A stretch of DNA of 64,000 nt from Mycobacterium dioxanotrophicus (GTDB lineage: Bacteria > Actinomycetota > Actinomycetes > Mycobacteriales > Mycobacteriaceae), in the NCBI RefSeq assembly GCF_002157835.1, contig NZ_CP020809.1:7316001-7380000 (forward strand). Direction: 5' to 3'. Positions 54,050 to 62,667 of this stretch are shown here, piece by piece (positions within the stretch are counted from its first letter, which is position 1; every line of letters starts with the position of its first letter). Position numbers and translations under genes: made by a program. The notes under the pieces are model-generated. The model saw nothing but the letters and a program-made list of their open reading frames with translations. It was not told the DNA's origin and did not search any database.

Positions 54050-54441
54050 GTCATGCCTCTCATTGGATAACGATGAAACACTCTGGGTTTCAGCGGCTTC
54101 ACCTCACCGCCTCGGCCTGCGGCCACGAGAAACCGGAGCTCCGCAACGTCTCCCACTCACTGACCGTACCGTAGGCCCATGCCGCAGGGCTGATCGATGC
54201 AGTTGGCCCGCATTTTCGTCACACACACAGGCCGAGACCACCTCTCCAGCAACATGTTTCACACAGCCTCTACATAGCTGGCACTCACGGGACACTCAAA
54301 TCCGAAGCATCCGTGCTGCGGGTTCACTGAAAGTTCGCTGCGGTTGTCCGTCGCCGCGGTTTGGAACCCGTCGGCGGTGTCAATGTGGAGACCTGTGCCC
54401 GCAGTGACGTCACGGCGGGGGGTCGGGGAGAAAGAGTCACC
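54050..54441. other. Intergenic region upstream of the P/Q/N-rich gene
   Basis: No supported gene. It holds the divergent promoters of the F420 gene and the P/Q/N-rich gene. A perfect 10-bp palindrome GTGACGTCAC at 54404-54413 lies about 30 nt before the latter's start and may be an operator. No other structure was recognised. Confidence 0.5.
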
Positions 54442-55242
54442 ATGAGTGTGAAACGCATAGCCGGTACTGCGGCGGCCGCTGCAGGCATCAGCGTGTCAGC
54501 GTTCTTGACGGCAGGGCAGGCTGCAGCGGCGCCGCAGCCGTGCGATCAGGCCAATGCCACCAACTGCCAGCCCGGACCGGGTGGCAACGGTGGCGGTCCG
54601 GGCACCCCGCCTCAGACGCCGAACAACGGACCGCAGAGCCCGCGCGGCAATCCGCCTCAAGGCCCGCAGGGCAACGCGCCGCAGAGTCCACAGAACAGCC
54701 CGCCGCAGGGACCGCAAAACAACGCGCCGCAGGCACCCCAGGGCCGCGGGCCGCAGGGAAATCCGCCGGCGAACGCGCCGCAGGGTCCGCAAAACAACGG
54801 GCCACAGGGCCCCGAGAACAACGGCCCGCAGAACAACGGCCCCGACAACCATCCCAACGGTCAACCGAACGCTCCTGGCGGTCGGTTCGACCGGGGTAAC
54901 AACCAGATCGGCGGCCCGAGGGACGCTCCGCACGGGTTCAGCACTCCGGGCGACGGTGCGCCGCCCCCGCCGCCTGAACGTGGTCCGGGCTGGAATGACG
55001 GTCCCGCGCCTGGCGGCCCACCGCCCAATTGGGACGGCCCCGCTCCTGCCGGCGGCTGGAACGGCCCGCCTCCTCCGGGTGGCTGGAACCGCCGGTGGGA
55101 CGGTCCTAACCGCGATATCGCCAGGGCCCGAGTAGATTTCGGACCGTTCGACTACAACGGTTACAACGCGATACCGATCTTCAACCCCGTTTTCGGGGGC
55201 TGGGGATTCTGGTTCTTCGGTGTGTGGATCCCACTGTTCTGA
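54442..55242 (+). CDS. Secreted Pro/Gln/Asn/Gly-rich repetitive protein
   Basis: 266 residues. Signal peptide to about A32 ([12 protein letters not shown]). Two Cys ([10 protein letters not shown]) then a low-complexity region (about 48-165) built from degenerate PQGPQNN/PQ-type units, a Gly/Pro/Trp-rich stretch (about 170-225), and a hydrophobic aromatic end ([17 protein letters not shown] ... FFGVWIPLF) that looks like a folded or membrane-attached module. The collagen-like P-Q-G repeats suggest an extended exported surface protein. The ATG has a G-rich site upstream. I do not recognise a characterised homologue. Confidence 0.72.
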   Translation: MSVKRIAGTAAAAAGISVSAFLTAGQAAAAPQPCDQANATNCQPGPGGNGGGPGTPPQTPNNGPQSPRGNPPQGPQGNAPQSPQNSPPQGPQNNAPQAPQGRGPQGNPPANAPQGPQNNGPQGPENNGPQNNGPDNHPNGQPNAPGGRFDRGNNQIGGPRDAPHGFSTPGDGAPPPPPERGPGWNDGPAPGGPPPNWDGPAPAGGWNGPPPPGGWNRRWDGPNRDIARARVDFGPFDYNGYNAIPIFNPVFGGWGFWFFGVWIPLF

Positions 55243-55339
55243 TCCGCACGACGTAGCGGCGTCGGAACTGCCCGCACGAAGGGCCGTTCCGGCGCCCCGC
55301 GGACGACCCGCCGGGCCTTACACCTCTCAAGGAGACGAC

Positions 55340-55828
55340 ATGATCACACGCGTTGTGATGATCGGCGTGGCAAGCGCAGCGGTCGCGGCTTGCGCCGTCA
55401 CCGGATGTTCCAACGGCAGCTCCACCGGTACGTCCGCCACGACGGCCAACAACGCCTCGCCGTCGGAGCCCACGTCAGCCGGCGCTTCGGGCGCAACCAC
55501 GGTCCTCGTCGACGGCCAGGCCCAGAAGGTGTCCGGACCGGTGACGTGCACCGCCGCGGAATCCGACATCAACGTCACGATCGGCGATGCCGCAACCGGT
55601 GTGGGCGCGGTGATCAGCAATGATTCGCCACCGGCCGTTCACTCCGTAGGACTCGGCAACGTCAACGGTGTGACGCTGGGTTACGCCGACGCCGCGGCGG
55701 GCCATGGCAACGCGTCGGCCACCAAGACCGGCAATTCCTACAAGATCACCGGTACCGCCGTCGGCTTGGACGCGTCGAACCAACAACAGGTGACGAAGCC
55801 CTTCGAGCTGGACTTCACCTGTCCGTAA
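55340..55828 (+). CDS. LpqH (19-kDa antigen) family lipoprotein
   Basis: 162 residues. Lipobox AVTGCSNG (lipidated Cys about 23), a Ser/Thr/Ala-rich linker that may be glycosylated, then the LpqH domain: [37 protein letters not shown] and a second Cys near the end (LDFTCP), giving the family disulfide. LpqH proteins are abundant envelope lipoproteins and TLR2 ligands. AAGGAG precedes ATG 55340. It is downstream of the P/Q/N-rich gene, 97 nt apart, and could be cotranscribed. Several LpqH paralogues exist per genome, so no symbol is given. Confidence 0.88.
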   Translation: MITRVVMIGVASAAVAACAVTGCSNGSSTGTSATTANNASPSEPTSAGASGATTVLVDGQAQKVSGPVTCTAAESDINVTIGDAATGVGAVISNDSPPAVHSVGLGNVNGVTLGYADAAAGHGNASATKTGNSYKITGTAVGLDASNQQQVTKPFELDFTCP

Positions 55829-55843
55829 GTTCGACCGAGAAGG

Positions 55844-56167
55844 TCAGCCCGGCGCCTGGGTGCAGTACGTGCTGCGCGCGGCCCGGACGGCAACGGCAGC
55901 CTGATCCGGGGTCGCGCCGTACTGACCGACCATGGCGTCGATCGCATCCTGGGTGTGCTGGCCGGTGTAGAGCAACCTGCAGATCTGTCGGCCGGCCGTC
56001 AACAGCTGATCGTCGTCGCCGGGGAAGACGCCGCGGGTGGCGTTCAGGTAGCGGTAGTCGACGTCCGTCAACGGGATGGGCCACGCTCCCGCCGTCGCAC
56101 CCGTGGCACTCAGCAACGCTCCGGCCGCCAGTACGGCAGCGCCAATTCGGACAATCCCCCTCGTCAT
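55844..56167 (-). CDS. DUF732 secreted protein
   Basis: 107 residues: signal peptide to about A26 (ATGATAGA|WP), then the mycobacterial DUF732 domain with two Cys (RQICRLLYTG and RSTYCTQAPG) and DVDYRYLNATRGVFPGDDDQ. These small exported proteins are common in mycobacteria and have no known function. ATG 56167 has TAACCT exactly 7 nt upstream (leaderless). It converges on the LpqH gene with a 15-nt gap and is divergent from the Emb-like gene. Confidence 0.85.
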   Translation of the reverse strand: MTRGIVRIGAAVLAAGALLSATGATAGAWPIPLTDVDYRYLNATRGVFPGDDDQLLTAGRQICRLLYTGQHTQDAIDAMVGQYGATPDQAAVAVRAARSTYCTQAPG

Positions 56168-56174
56168 GGCGATC

Positions 56175-56180
56175 AGGTTA
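56175..56180 (-). promoter_or_regulatory. -10 box of a leaderless DUF732 promoter
   Basis: Minus-strand TAACCT, 7 nt before ATG 56167. Confidence 0.55.
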
Positions 56181-56260
56181 GGGTTCCGGAGCTCAACGCC
56201 GCAATCATTCGGCCGAATTTCCCGCAAACATCGGCCAGATCTCGTCGGGCGTGCCTCGCC

Positions 56261-56289
56261 TTGACCGTAACAGTTGTTTCATATATTGG
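56261..56289 (+). promoter_or_regulatory. Candidate promoter of the Emb-like gene
   Basis: TTGACC (56261-56266) and an AT-rich TATATTGG (56282-56289) give a 15-17 nt spacer, depending on the chosen -10. The GTG start follows at 56317. Confidence 0.45.
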
Positions 56290-56316
56290 TTATGCAATGG
56301 GCGGGAACATCATTCA

Positions 56317-59300
56317 GTGAAGGCGTGGCGCTGGGTTGCGATCGTTGCCGGCCTGATCGGTTTTGTGCTCAGTGCACTCACTCCCATCCTGCCTGTAGTC
56401 CAGACGACGGCGACGCTGAACTGGCCTCAGGAAGGCCGCCTCGGCAACGTGACAGCGCCGCTGATCACGCTGACGCCGGTTTCTCTGACGGCCACTGTCC
56501 CCTGCACGCTGGTACAGCAGATGCCGGCCGACGGCGGCTTGTTATTCGGCACCATCCCCGCTGACGGCAAAGACGCCGGCCTCAACGGACTCTTCGTCAC
56601 CGTCAGCAAGGACCGCGTCGACGTGCTGGTGCGCAACGTCGTCGTCGCCACCGTCGCGCGCAGCGAGGCGATGCGATGCAGTCGCATCGACATCACGTCG
56701 TCTCTCGACGGCACCTTCGCCACCTTCGTCGGGCTCCCCGGCCCCGACGGCGTCGATCGCCGCACCGGCTACGCCGACCCCAACCTGCGCCCACAGATCG
56801 TCGGCGTGTTCACAGATCTCAGCGGCCCTGCGCCGAGCGGACTTTCGGTCTCGGCGACCATCGACACCCGCTACACCACCTCACCCACGCCGCTGAAGCT
56901 CGCGGCGATGCTGATCGGGATGGTGGCCACCGTCATCGCGCTCGTGGCGCTGTGGCAGCTCGACCGGCTCGACGGTCGCCGGATGCAGCGGTGGATCCCC
57001 ACCCGGTGGCGCACGTTCACCTGGGTCGACGCGACCGTCATCGTGGTGTCGCTCTACTGGTACATCGCCGGTGCGGGCGCCTCCGACGACGGCTATCAGA
57101 TGCAGATGGCTCGCGTGGCCGGGCATGCCGGGTACATGTCGAACTACTTCCGCTGGTTCGGCAGCCCCGAAGATCCGTTCGGCTGGTACTACAACCTGCT
57201 CTCCGTCATGACCCACGTCAGCGATATCAGTCTGTGGATCCGGTTGCCAGATCTGGTCTGCGCGTTGGTGTGCTGGCTGCTGCTGTCCCGGGAGGTGCTG
57301 CCCCGGCTGGGGCCCGCGGTGGCGGCAAGCCGACCCGCGCTGTGGGCCGCGGCGTTCGTGTTGATCGCCGCGTGGATGCCGTTCAACAACGGTCTTCGGC
57401 CCGAGGGCCAGATCGCGGCCGGCGCACTGATCACCTACGTGCTCATCGAACGGGCCATCATCTCCAGCCGGGTCACCCCCGCTGCGTTGGCGGTCGTGAC
57501 CGCCGCGTTCACCCTCGGCATCCAGCCGACTGGGCTGATCGCGGTGGCAGCTCTGGTGGCCGGCGGGCGTCCACTGTTGCGGGTCTTCGTCGCCCGGCAC
57601 CGCGTGATCGGCGCCTGGCCACTGCTCGCGCCGCTGCTGGCCGCCGGTTTCGTGGTGCTCACCGTCGTGTTCGCCGACCAGACGTTCGCCGCGGTGCTGG
57701 AGGCCACCCGGGTGCGCACCGCGATCGGCCCCAGCCAGCCCTGGTACACCGAGAATCTGCGGTACTTCTACCTGGTGCTGCCCACCACCGACGGTGCGCT
57801 GTCACGACGGTTCGGCATCCTGATCACGATGGCGTGCCTGTTCCCGTCCATGGTGTTGTTCTTGCGCCGCAAGAAGATTCCCGGTGTGGCGACCGGCCCG
57901 GCCTGGCGGCTGATGGGCATCATCTTCGCGACCATTTTCTTCCTCACCTTTACCCCGACCAAGTGGATCCACCACTTCGGGTTGTTCGCCGCGGTGGGCG
58001 CCGCGATGGCAGCGCTGGCCACGGTGCTGATGGGTCCGACGATCGTGCGCTCGGCACGCAACCGGATGGCCTTCCTGTCAGCCGTATTATTCGTTGTCGC
58101 ACTGTGTTTCGCGTCCACCAACGGCTGGTGGTATGTGTCGAGCTACGGCGTTCCGTTCAACGACAGCACACCGCACCTGGGACCGGTCACCGCGAGCAGC
58201 GTGTTCTTCGGACTCTTCCTCCTGACGGCGTGCTACGCGGCGCTGCTGCACATCATGCCGACGACGCGGCCCGAACGGCGCTTCGTCCGCATGCTCACCA
58301 CCGCGCCGGTGCCGGTCGCGGCCGGGTTCATGGTGATCGTGTTCGTCGCGTCCCTGACCATCGGCATGGTCCGCGAATACCCGACATACTCCAACGGCTG
58401 GGCCAACATTCGTGAACTCAGCGGGGGCTGCGGTCTGGCCGACGATGTGCTCGTCGAACCCGATCCCAACGTGGGATTCCTGACGCCCGAAGCCGGCGCG
58501 TACGGCCCACTGGGCCCGCTGGGCGGTGACGCCCCCGTCGGGTTCAGCCCCGACGGGTTACCCGAACACATTGTCGCCGAGTCGGTCTGGCAGACCAATG
58601 CCCAACCCGGCACCGACTACGACTGGACGGCGGCCCCCACGCTGCCCTACGGTCTGGACCCCGCGCGAGTTCCGGTGCTGGGCAGCTTCACCGCCGGACC
58701 CCAACAGCCCAGCACGCTGGCCTCGGCGTGGTACCGGCTGCCGGCCGCCGACGACGCGCACCCACTCGTGGTGGTGACCGCCGCGGGAACCATCACCGGC
58801 AACAGCGTGCTCTACGGCCACATCGAAGCACAGACCGTGGCACTGGAATACGGGCGCGTCGGGCCCGACGGTACGCCGCAGCCTACCGGCCGGCTCACGC
58901 CGTACGACATTGGGCCCCAACCGTCTTGGCGATCATTGCGGTTCCCGCGTGCACAGATTCCCGCCGACGCAGACTATGTGCGCGTGATCGCCGACGACCG
59001 CTCGCTGAACCCCGGCGACTGGGTTGCCGTCACCCCGCCGCGGGTTCCCGAATTGCGGTCGATGCAGGAGTATCTCGGCACCACCCAGCCGATCCTGCTC
59101 GACTGGATGGTGGGGCTGGTGTTCCCCTGCCAGCATCCGATGCTGCACGCCAACGGCGTCACCGAGGTACCCAGATACCGCATCTCACCGGACTATCCGG
59201 CCAAGCTGCAGAACCCCGACACCTGGCAGGAGGGCCGCAACGGCGGCTTGCTCGGCATCTCCGATGTGCTGTTGCGCGCCCACGTCATGCCCACCTACCT

Positions 59301-59439
59301 GTCCCGCGACTGGGGCCGCGACTGGGGATCGCTGCGGAAATTCGACACCGTCGTCGACGCCCCGGAAGCCCGCATCGACCTCGGCACGGCAACCCGGTCC
59401 GGGCTGTGGTCGCCCGGGCCGATCCGCATCGAACCCTAG
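56317..59439 (+). CDS. EmbB/EmbC-like arabinosyltransferase paralogue
   Basis: 1040-residue GT-C arabinosyltransferase of the Emb family that adds arabinose from decaprenyl-phospho-arabinose to arabinogalactan or lipoarabinomannan. Loop 1 precedes a TM bundle (about 195-700). The catalytic motif GASDDGYQMQMAR holds D257-D258. AGYMSNYFRWFGSPEDPFGW matches the EmbB drug-resistance region, with the Met equivalent to M306 at residue 274. The C-terminal carbohydrate-binding module (about 720-1035) includes YRLPAADD and LDWMVGLVFPCQHP. It is outside any embCAB cluster: neighbours are DUF732 and mce1 genes. GTG 56317 is chosen since upstream codons lie in the promoter. Confidence 0.9.
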   Translation: MKAWRWVAIVAGLIGFVLSALTPILPVVQTTATLNWPQEGRLGNVTAPLITLTPVSLTATVPCTLVQQMPADGGLLFGTIPADGKDAGLNGLFVTVSKDRVDVLVRNVVVATVARSEAMRCSRIDITSSLDGTFATFVGLPGPDGVDRRTGYADPNLRPQIVGVFTDLSGPAPSGLSVSATIDTRYTTSPTPLKLAAMLIGMVATVIALVALWQLDRLDGRRMQRWIPTRWRTFTWVDATVIVVSLYWYIAGAGASDDGYQMQMARVAGHAGYMSNYFRWFGSPEDPFGWYYNLLSVMTHVSDISLWIRLPDLVCALVCWLLLSREVLPRLGPAVAASRPALWAAAFVLIAAWMPFNNGLRPEGQIAAGALITYVLIERAIISSRVTPAALAVVTAAFTLGIQPTGLIAVAALVAGGRPLLRVFVARHRVIGAWPLLAPLLAAGFVVLTVVFADQTFAAVLEATRVRTAIGPSQPWYTENLRYFYLVLPTTDGALSRRFGILITMACLFPSMVLFLRRKKIPGVATGPAWRLMGIIFATIFFLTFTPTKWIHHFGLFAAVGAAMAALATVLMGPTIVRSARNRMAFLSAVLFVVALCFASTNGWWYVSSYGVPFNDSTPHLGPVTASSVFFGLFLLTACYAALLHIMPTTRPERRFVRMLTTAPVPVAAGFMVIVFVASLTIGMVREYPTYSNGWANIRELSGGCGLADDVLVEPDPNVGFLTPEAGAYGPLGPLGGDAPVGFSPDGLPEHIVAESVWQTNAQPGTDYDWTAAPTLPYGLDPARVPVLGSFTAGPQQPSTLASAWYRLPAADDAHPLVVVTAAGTITGNSVLYGHIEAQTVALEYGRVGPDGTPQPTGRLTPYDIGPQPSWRSLRFPRAQIPADADYVRVIADDRSLNPGDWVAVTPPRVPELRSMQEYLGTTQPILLDWMVGLVFPCQHPMLHANGVTEVPRYRISPDYPAKLQNPDTWQEGRNGGLLGISDVLLRAHVMPTYLSRDWGRDWGSLRKFDTVVDAPEARIDLGTATRSGLWSPGPIRIEP

Positions 59440-59454
59440 CTCCCGCGCTTCCGC

Positions 59455-59517
59455 CCGCGAGTGGCCAGTTGTTACACGGTTTTTTGTGATTTGCGTGCAT
59501 AACTGGCCACTCGCCGG
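59455..59517. repeat. 63-nt palindromic repeat, copy D, between convergent genes
   Basis: GCGAGTGGCCAGTTG at the left and GCATAACTGGCCACTCGC at the right, with a T-rich loop (GGTTTTTTG). Same length and arms as the copies around the DUF559 gene. It lies between the Emb-like (59439) and DUF1275 (59525) stops, so it could serve as a terminator. Confidence 0.8.
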
Positions 59518-59524
59518 CGAAAGG

Positions 59525-60193
59525 TTAAGAACCGAAGCGGAAGATCGCCGCACTGGCGGCAATGACCAACGCCGCCAGCGCAATCACCGGCGCCACCGTG
59601 AACAGCGTCAGCGAGGCGCCGACCACCGCGCCGCCCATCATGGTCGCCACCACGCCGTAACGCAGCTTCTCCCGATCGCCCGTGCCGCCGGCCAATCTGC
59701 TGTCGAGTCCGATGCCCACGATCGTCTGTGTCAGCACGGTGGTGCTGAGTTCCTGGATGCCGAACTGCCGTGCCGTGGCGTTCTGGATACCGAAGGTGAT
59801 CGCCAACCCGGAGATGAGAATCAGCTTCCGGTTGTCCTGGTAGTCGAGCACACCGACGCCGGCGAGGACCGAAAGCGTCAGCAGCATGACCACTTCCACC
59901 GAATGCGTGACGGTGAGCCATCGCCTCGGATTGCTCTGCAGGTGACGCGCGAACCGTCCGCCCACAACCGTGCCCGCGACGAAGCTGACGAACGCGACGA
60001 CGGCCGCCGCCAGGTCCACGCCAGAATGCGGCACCAACCAGAACCCCAGGAAGATCACGTTGCCGGTCATGTTCGCGACGAACACGTGGCCGAGCACCAG
60101 CACACTGATCGCATCGACGATGCCCGTCGCGAAGGTGAGCAGCAGTAACGCGGTAACGGTCAACCGGTGCGAGACCGGCGACTGGATGGCCAT
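59525..60193 (-). CDS. DUF1275 (YoaK-type) membrane protein
   Basis: 222 residues with six membrane helices. The family start is visible: LLLLTFATGIVDAISVLVLG then HVFVANMTGNVIFLGF, and later ITFGIQNATARQFGIQELST and QTIVGIGLDS. DUF1275 proteins are inner-membrane proteins of unknown role. The start lies 16 nt after the mam1D stop, so it may be read from the mce1 operon although it is not part of the standard operon. Confidence 0.85.
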   Translation of the reverse strand: MAIQSPVSHRLTVTALLLLTFATGIVDAISVLVLGHVFVANMTGNVIFLGFWLVPHSGVDLAAAVVAFVSFVAGTVVGGRFARHLQSNPRRWLTVTHSVEVVMLLTLSVLAGVGVLDYQDNRKLILISGLAITFGIQNATARQFGIQELSTTVLTQTIVGIGLDSRLAGGTGDREKLRYGVVATMMGGAVVGASLTLFTVAPVIALAALVIAASAAIFRFGS

Positions 60194-60209
60194 CGCGAGG
60201 AGTTCCGGG

Positions 60210-61157
60210 TTACAGCTGCGGTGACAGATCCAGTTTGGTCAGTGCAGGCATTTGCGTTATCCGCCAATTACTTCCGTCGCGTTTGAGCGTCACCCGGTAG
60301 GACAGATACCGCAGCGAGGGGATGTTCTTGGTGACCGGACTCGTCGACACCGAGTTGGTGTAGACGATCGCGGTGGCCTCGTTGGGCCCGATGCTCTCCA
60401 CCGCCGTGCCCATCACCTGCGTGTTGCTGGAGACCTGCGCCTGCTTGTTGGTCGGCACGATCGAATCGACGAAGGTCCGATACTGGGCTGCGAAATCACC
60501 CGACAGGTACTGCGACGCGCGCTGAGGCAGCGAATCGATGTTGTCCGGCGTGTACGTCCACAGCGTGGTGATCGCGTTGGCCGAGGTCTCCGCGACTTTG
60601 AGCTTGGTTGCGACCAGGGCTTGGTCGGCGAGGTACGGCTGGACCATCGCACCCGCGAACGCGCCCGCCGCCACGAACAACGCCGCGGCTCCGGCCGCCA
60701 CGTACGTCAACCGCTTCCCAGCCGGCCGGAACGGGACCATGACAGTCTCGACGTTCTCATCGTCAGAAGCTGGTGACTCTTCGGACTCCGGTGACTCTTC
60801 GGACTCCGGTGACTCCTCGGCAGATTCGTCGGCAGCCTCCACAGCGGGCTCATCCGCCTCGGGCTTTACAGCCTCGTCGTCCTCGGCTTCGGGCTCCACC
60901 ACGTCGGCGGTCTCGTCACTGACCGCCTCCCCGCGGCGACCCTTGCCGACCGGCGTCCGCGGCTTGGGCCGCGCCTCCGGCGACGGCGTGCTCGTCGAGG
61001 CCTTCTCGGCCGACGACTCGTCGGCCGCTGTCTCAGCCGGCGTCGCCTTGGCCTTGCGCTGCCACGGCATCCGACGACGGCGCTGCGGGCCTGCCGAACC
61101 CTCCGGGCTCGACGTCTCGGTGGTCAGATCACCTGGTTCAGTTGGCTGATCTTCCAC
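60210..61157 (-). CDS. mam1D: Mce1-associated membrane protein (Rv0178-like)
   Basis: 315 residues. Residues 1-170 form a long acidic, Pro/Ser-rich cytoplasmic region with basic patches and tandem ESPESE units (encoded by near-identical 18-nt repeats around 60775-60815), then a single membrane helix (about 172-192) and a periplasmic Mce-associated domain ending in NWRITQMPALTKLDLSPQL. Rv0178 is shorter (about 244), so the acidic extension is an extra here. The GTG start overlaps mam1C by 34 nt; a later start is possible. It is the last Mce-type gene of the mce1 operon and should help assemble the lipid importer. Confidence 0.83.
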   Translation of the reverse strand: MEDQPTEPGDLTTETSSPEGSAGPQRRRRMPWQRKAKATPAETAADESSAEKASTSTPSPEARPKPRTPVGKGRRGEAVSDETADVVEPEAEDDEAVKPEADEPAVEAADESAEESPESEESPESEESPASDDENVETVMVPFRPAGKRLTYVAAGAAALFVAAGAFAGAMVQPYLADQALVATKLKVAETSANAITTLWTYTPDNIDSLPQRASQYLSGDFAAQYRTFVDSIVPTNKQAQVSSNTQVMGTAVESIGPNEATAIVYTNSVSTSPVTKNIPSLRYLSYRVTLKRDGSNWRITQMPALTKLDLSPQL

Positions 61158-61675
61158 TGCTGTCCCTCTCGAATCGTCGTGACCACCCACCGGGCGCCAC
61201 TTGCAATCGTTGACTTGCCGTCCGGGGACCGCGTGCTGGTCTTGACGGCGATCAACACATCAGCGCTGCCGTTGTCGTTCCAGCGTTGGATGCCCGCATC
61301 CTCCACCGTGCCCTCCGTCGGCTCGGCACGAGCCACCTGGACCACGATTTCGTTCTCTCTGTCCTTGAACATCTTCGCGAAGTCGCCGGTGCCCTGCGCC
61401 GCGATACGGTCGGCGTAGTCATTGGCGTGGTACGGATCGATCGTCGTGTACATCGTCATGAACTCGCGCACGTACCCGAGCGCCGCGGCGTCCTTGCCCT
61501 TCACCCGGTCCCCGGACACATGGCGTACCAGCATGAAGGTGCCACCGGCGATCGCCGCCGCGACGAGCAGCGACGACAGCACGGCCACCACCGGCAGCCC
61601 CCACCGCTTCGGCGGTTTCGGTTGCACGGCAAAGTAATCCGGCTCCGAGCTATCGATCTTGCGGCGTGGGCTCAT
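61124..61675 (-). CDS. mam1C: Mce1-associated membrane protein (Rv0177-like)
   Basis: 183 residues, matching Rv0177 (184). A short basic cytoplasmic head, one membrane helix (about 27-50, GLPVVAVLSSLLVAAAIAGG), and a periplasmic NTF2-like Mce-associated domain (YVREFMTMYTTIDPYHANDY ... ASGARWVVTTIREGQQWKIS). ATG 61675 overlaps the mam1B stop (ATGA). Proteins of this group are thought to stabilise the Mce1 complex, which imports fatty or mycolic acids. Confidence 0.88.
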   Translation of the reverse strand: MSPRRKIDSSEPDYFAVQPKPPKRWGLPVVAVLSSLLVAAAIAGGTFMLVRHVSGDRVKGKDAAALGYVREFMTMYTTIDPYHANDYADRIAAQGTGDFAKMFKDRENEIVVQVARAEPTEGTVEDAGIQRWNDNGSADVLIAVKTSTRSPDGKSTIASGARWVVTTIREGQQWKISQLNQVI

Positions 61676-62667
61676 TGTCCCGCCCCGTTCATCTGTGGCT
61701 TGGTGAGCACGGTCAGGTTGTCCACCCGCCACTGCCCGTCGATCTTGTGGAAGTCCACCCGCACGGTGGCGGTGAGGAACTTGAGGTTCTTCGGGTCGAT
61801 GCCACGCTGGCCCTGCAGCGCCAGCAACATGGTCCCCTCGGTCTTGCTCGACTCGGGCAACACCGCGCTACTCACGGCCCAGTACTCGTTGGTGTTGGGC
61901 CCGGCCTTGCGGACTGCGGCCTGCTGCACGACGAGCTGCGGACGGTAGTTGTCGGTGGTCAGGTTGAGCGCCTTGGCGAAATCCTGGTCCATGGAGTCCA
62001 CGCCGTAGCTGAGCAACTGTTCGACGATCCGCGGTCCCTGGTCGACGAGCTGGGCACGGGCCTGCTCGACGGCGAGCTCCTGGCGGTAGGAGCCGAAATA
62101 TCCCAGCGCCACCGCCGCTGCGGACACCAGCACGCCTGCCAGCAGAACGATCGCGGCTCGGCGCCGGACATCGCGCACGTCCTCGTCACGCACACCCACA
62201 CGGTGCACCTCGGTGCGCGCCAGCAGATCGGCGAACGTTCGCTTGCGGCTGTCCCACAACGGCCACAACCAGCCGATGCACACGGCGGCGGTGTCCAGCA
62301 GATGTGCGAGCTCGCGCAGCGTCAACCGCACCAGCCCGACGTCACCGCCACCAGCGGTCGTCACCCTGATGCCGGCCACTGCCCGACCCACGGTCCAGCC
62401 TGTCCTGGTGGGCAGCAGCACGCGGTTGACCAGCATCGCGATCATCACCACGATGGCGACGCCGGCGTACACCCACCAGAGCCAGCCATAGGTCGGCGCC
62501 GCGAACGCCAGCACAGCCAGCGTCGCGATCACGCCGACGCCCAGCAACACATCGATTGCGAACGCTCCGGCACGCACCGGCCACGACGCCGGCCGCGGCT
62601 CCGGGGCGGCGTCCGCACCCGGCGAGTCGACGGTGTCCGACGAAGGGGTGTCCAACACGGCCGTCAC
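61672..62667 (-). CDS. mam1B: RDD-domain Mce1-associated membrane protein (Rv0176-like)
   Basis: 331 residues (Rv0176 about 322). The N-terminal RDD domain (about 28-145) has three membrane helices and the Arg/Asp signature (PVRAGAFAIDVLLG, GWTVGRAVAGIRV, RKRTFADLLARTEV). A fourth helix (about 165-190) anchors a periplasmic Mce-associated domain (TTDNYRPQLVVQQAAV ... VRVDFHKIDGQWRVDNLTVL). ATGA overlaps join it to both neighbours. RDD proteins link to Mce complexes across actinobacteria; the mechanism is not settled. Confidence 0.88.
   Translation of the reverse strand: MTAVLDTPSSDTVDSPGADAAPEPRPASWPVRAGAFAIDVLLGVGVIATLAVLAFAAPTYGWLWWVYAGVAIVVMIAMLVNRVLLPTRTGWTVGRAVAGIRVTTAGGGDVGLVRLTLRELAHLLDTAAVCIGWLWPLWDSRKRTFADLLARTEVHRVGVRDEDVRDVRRRAAIVLLAGVLVSAAAVALGYFGSYRQELAVEQARAQLVDQGPRIVEQLLSYGVDSMDQDFAKALNLTTDNYRPQLVVQQAAVRKAGPNTNEYWAVSSAVLPESSKTEGTMLLALQGQRGIDPKNLKFLTATVRVDFHKIDGQWRVDNLTVLTKPQMNGAGQ

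Noticed and set aside
54404..54413. GTGACGTCAC palindrome as a firm operator
   Set aside because: Only 10 bp, no matching known mycobacterial consensus and no second copy; noted in the intergenic entry only.
56251..56316. Upstream start for the Emb-like gene giving a 1062-residue product
   Set aside because: The extra codons cover the TTGACC/TATATT promoter and do not encode a membrane-like N-terminus; GTG 56317 begins the typical first helix.
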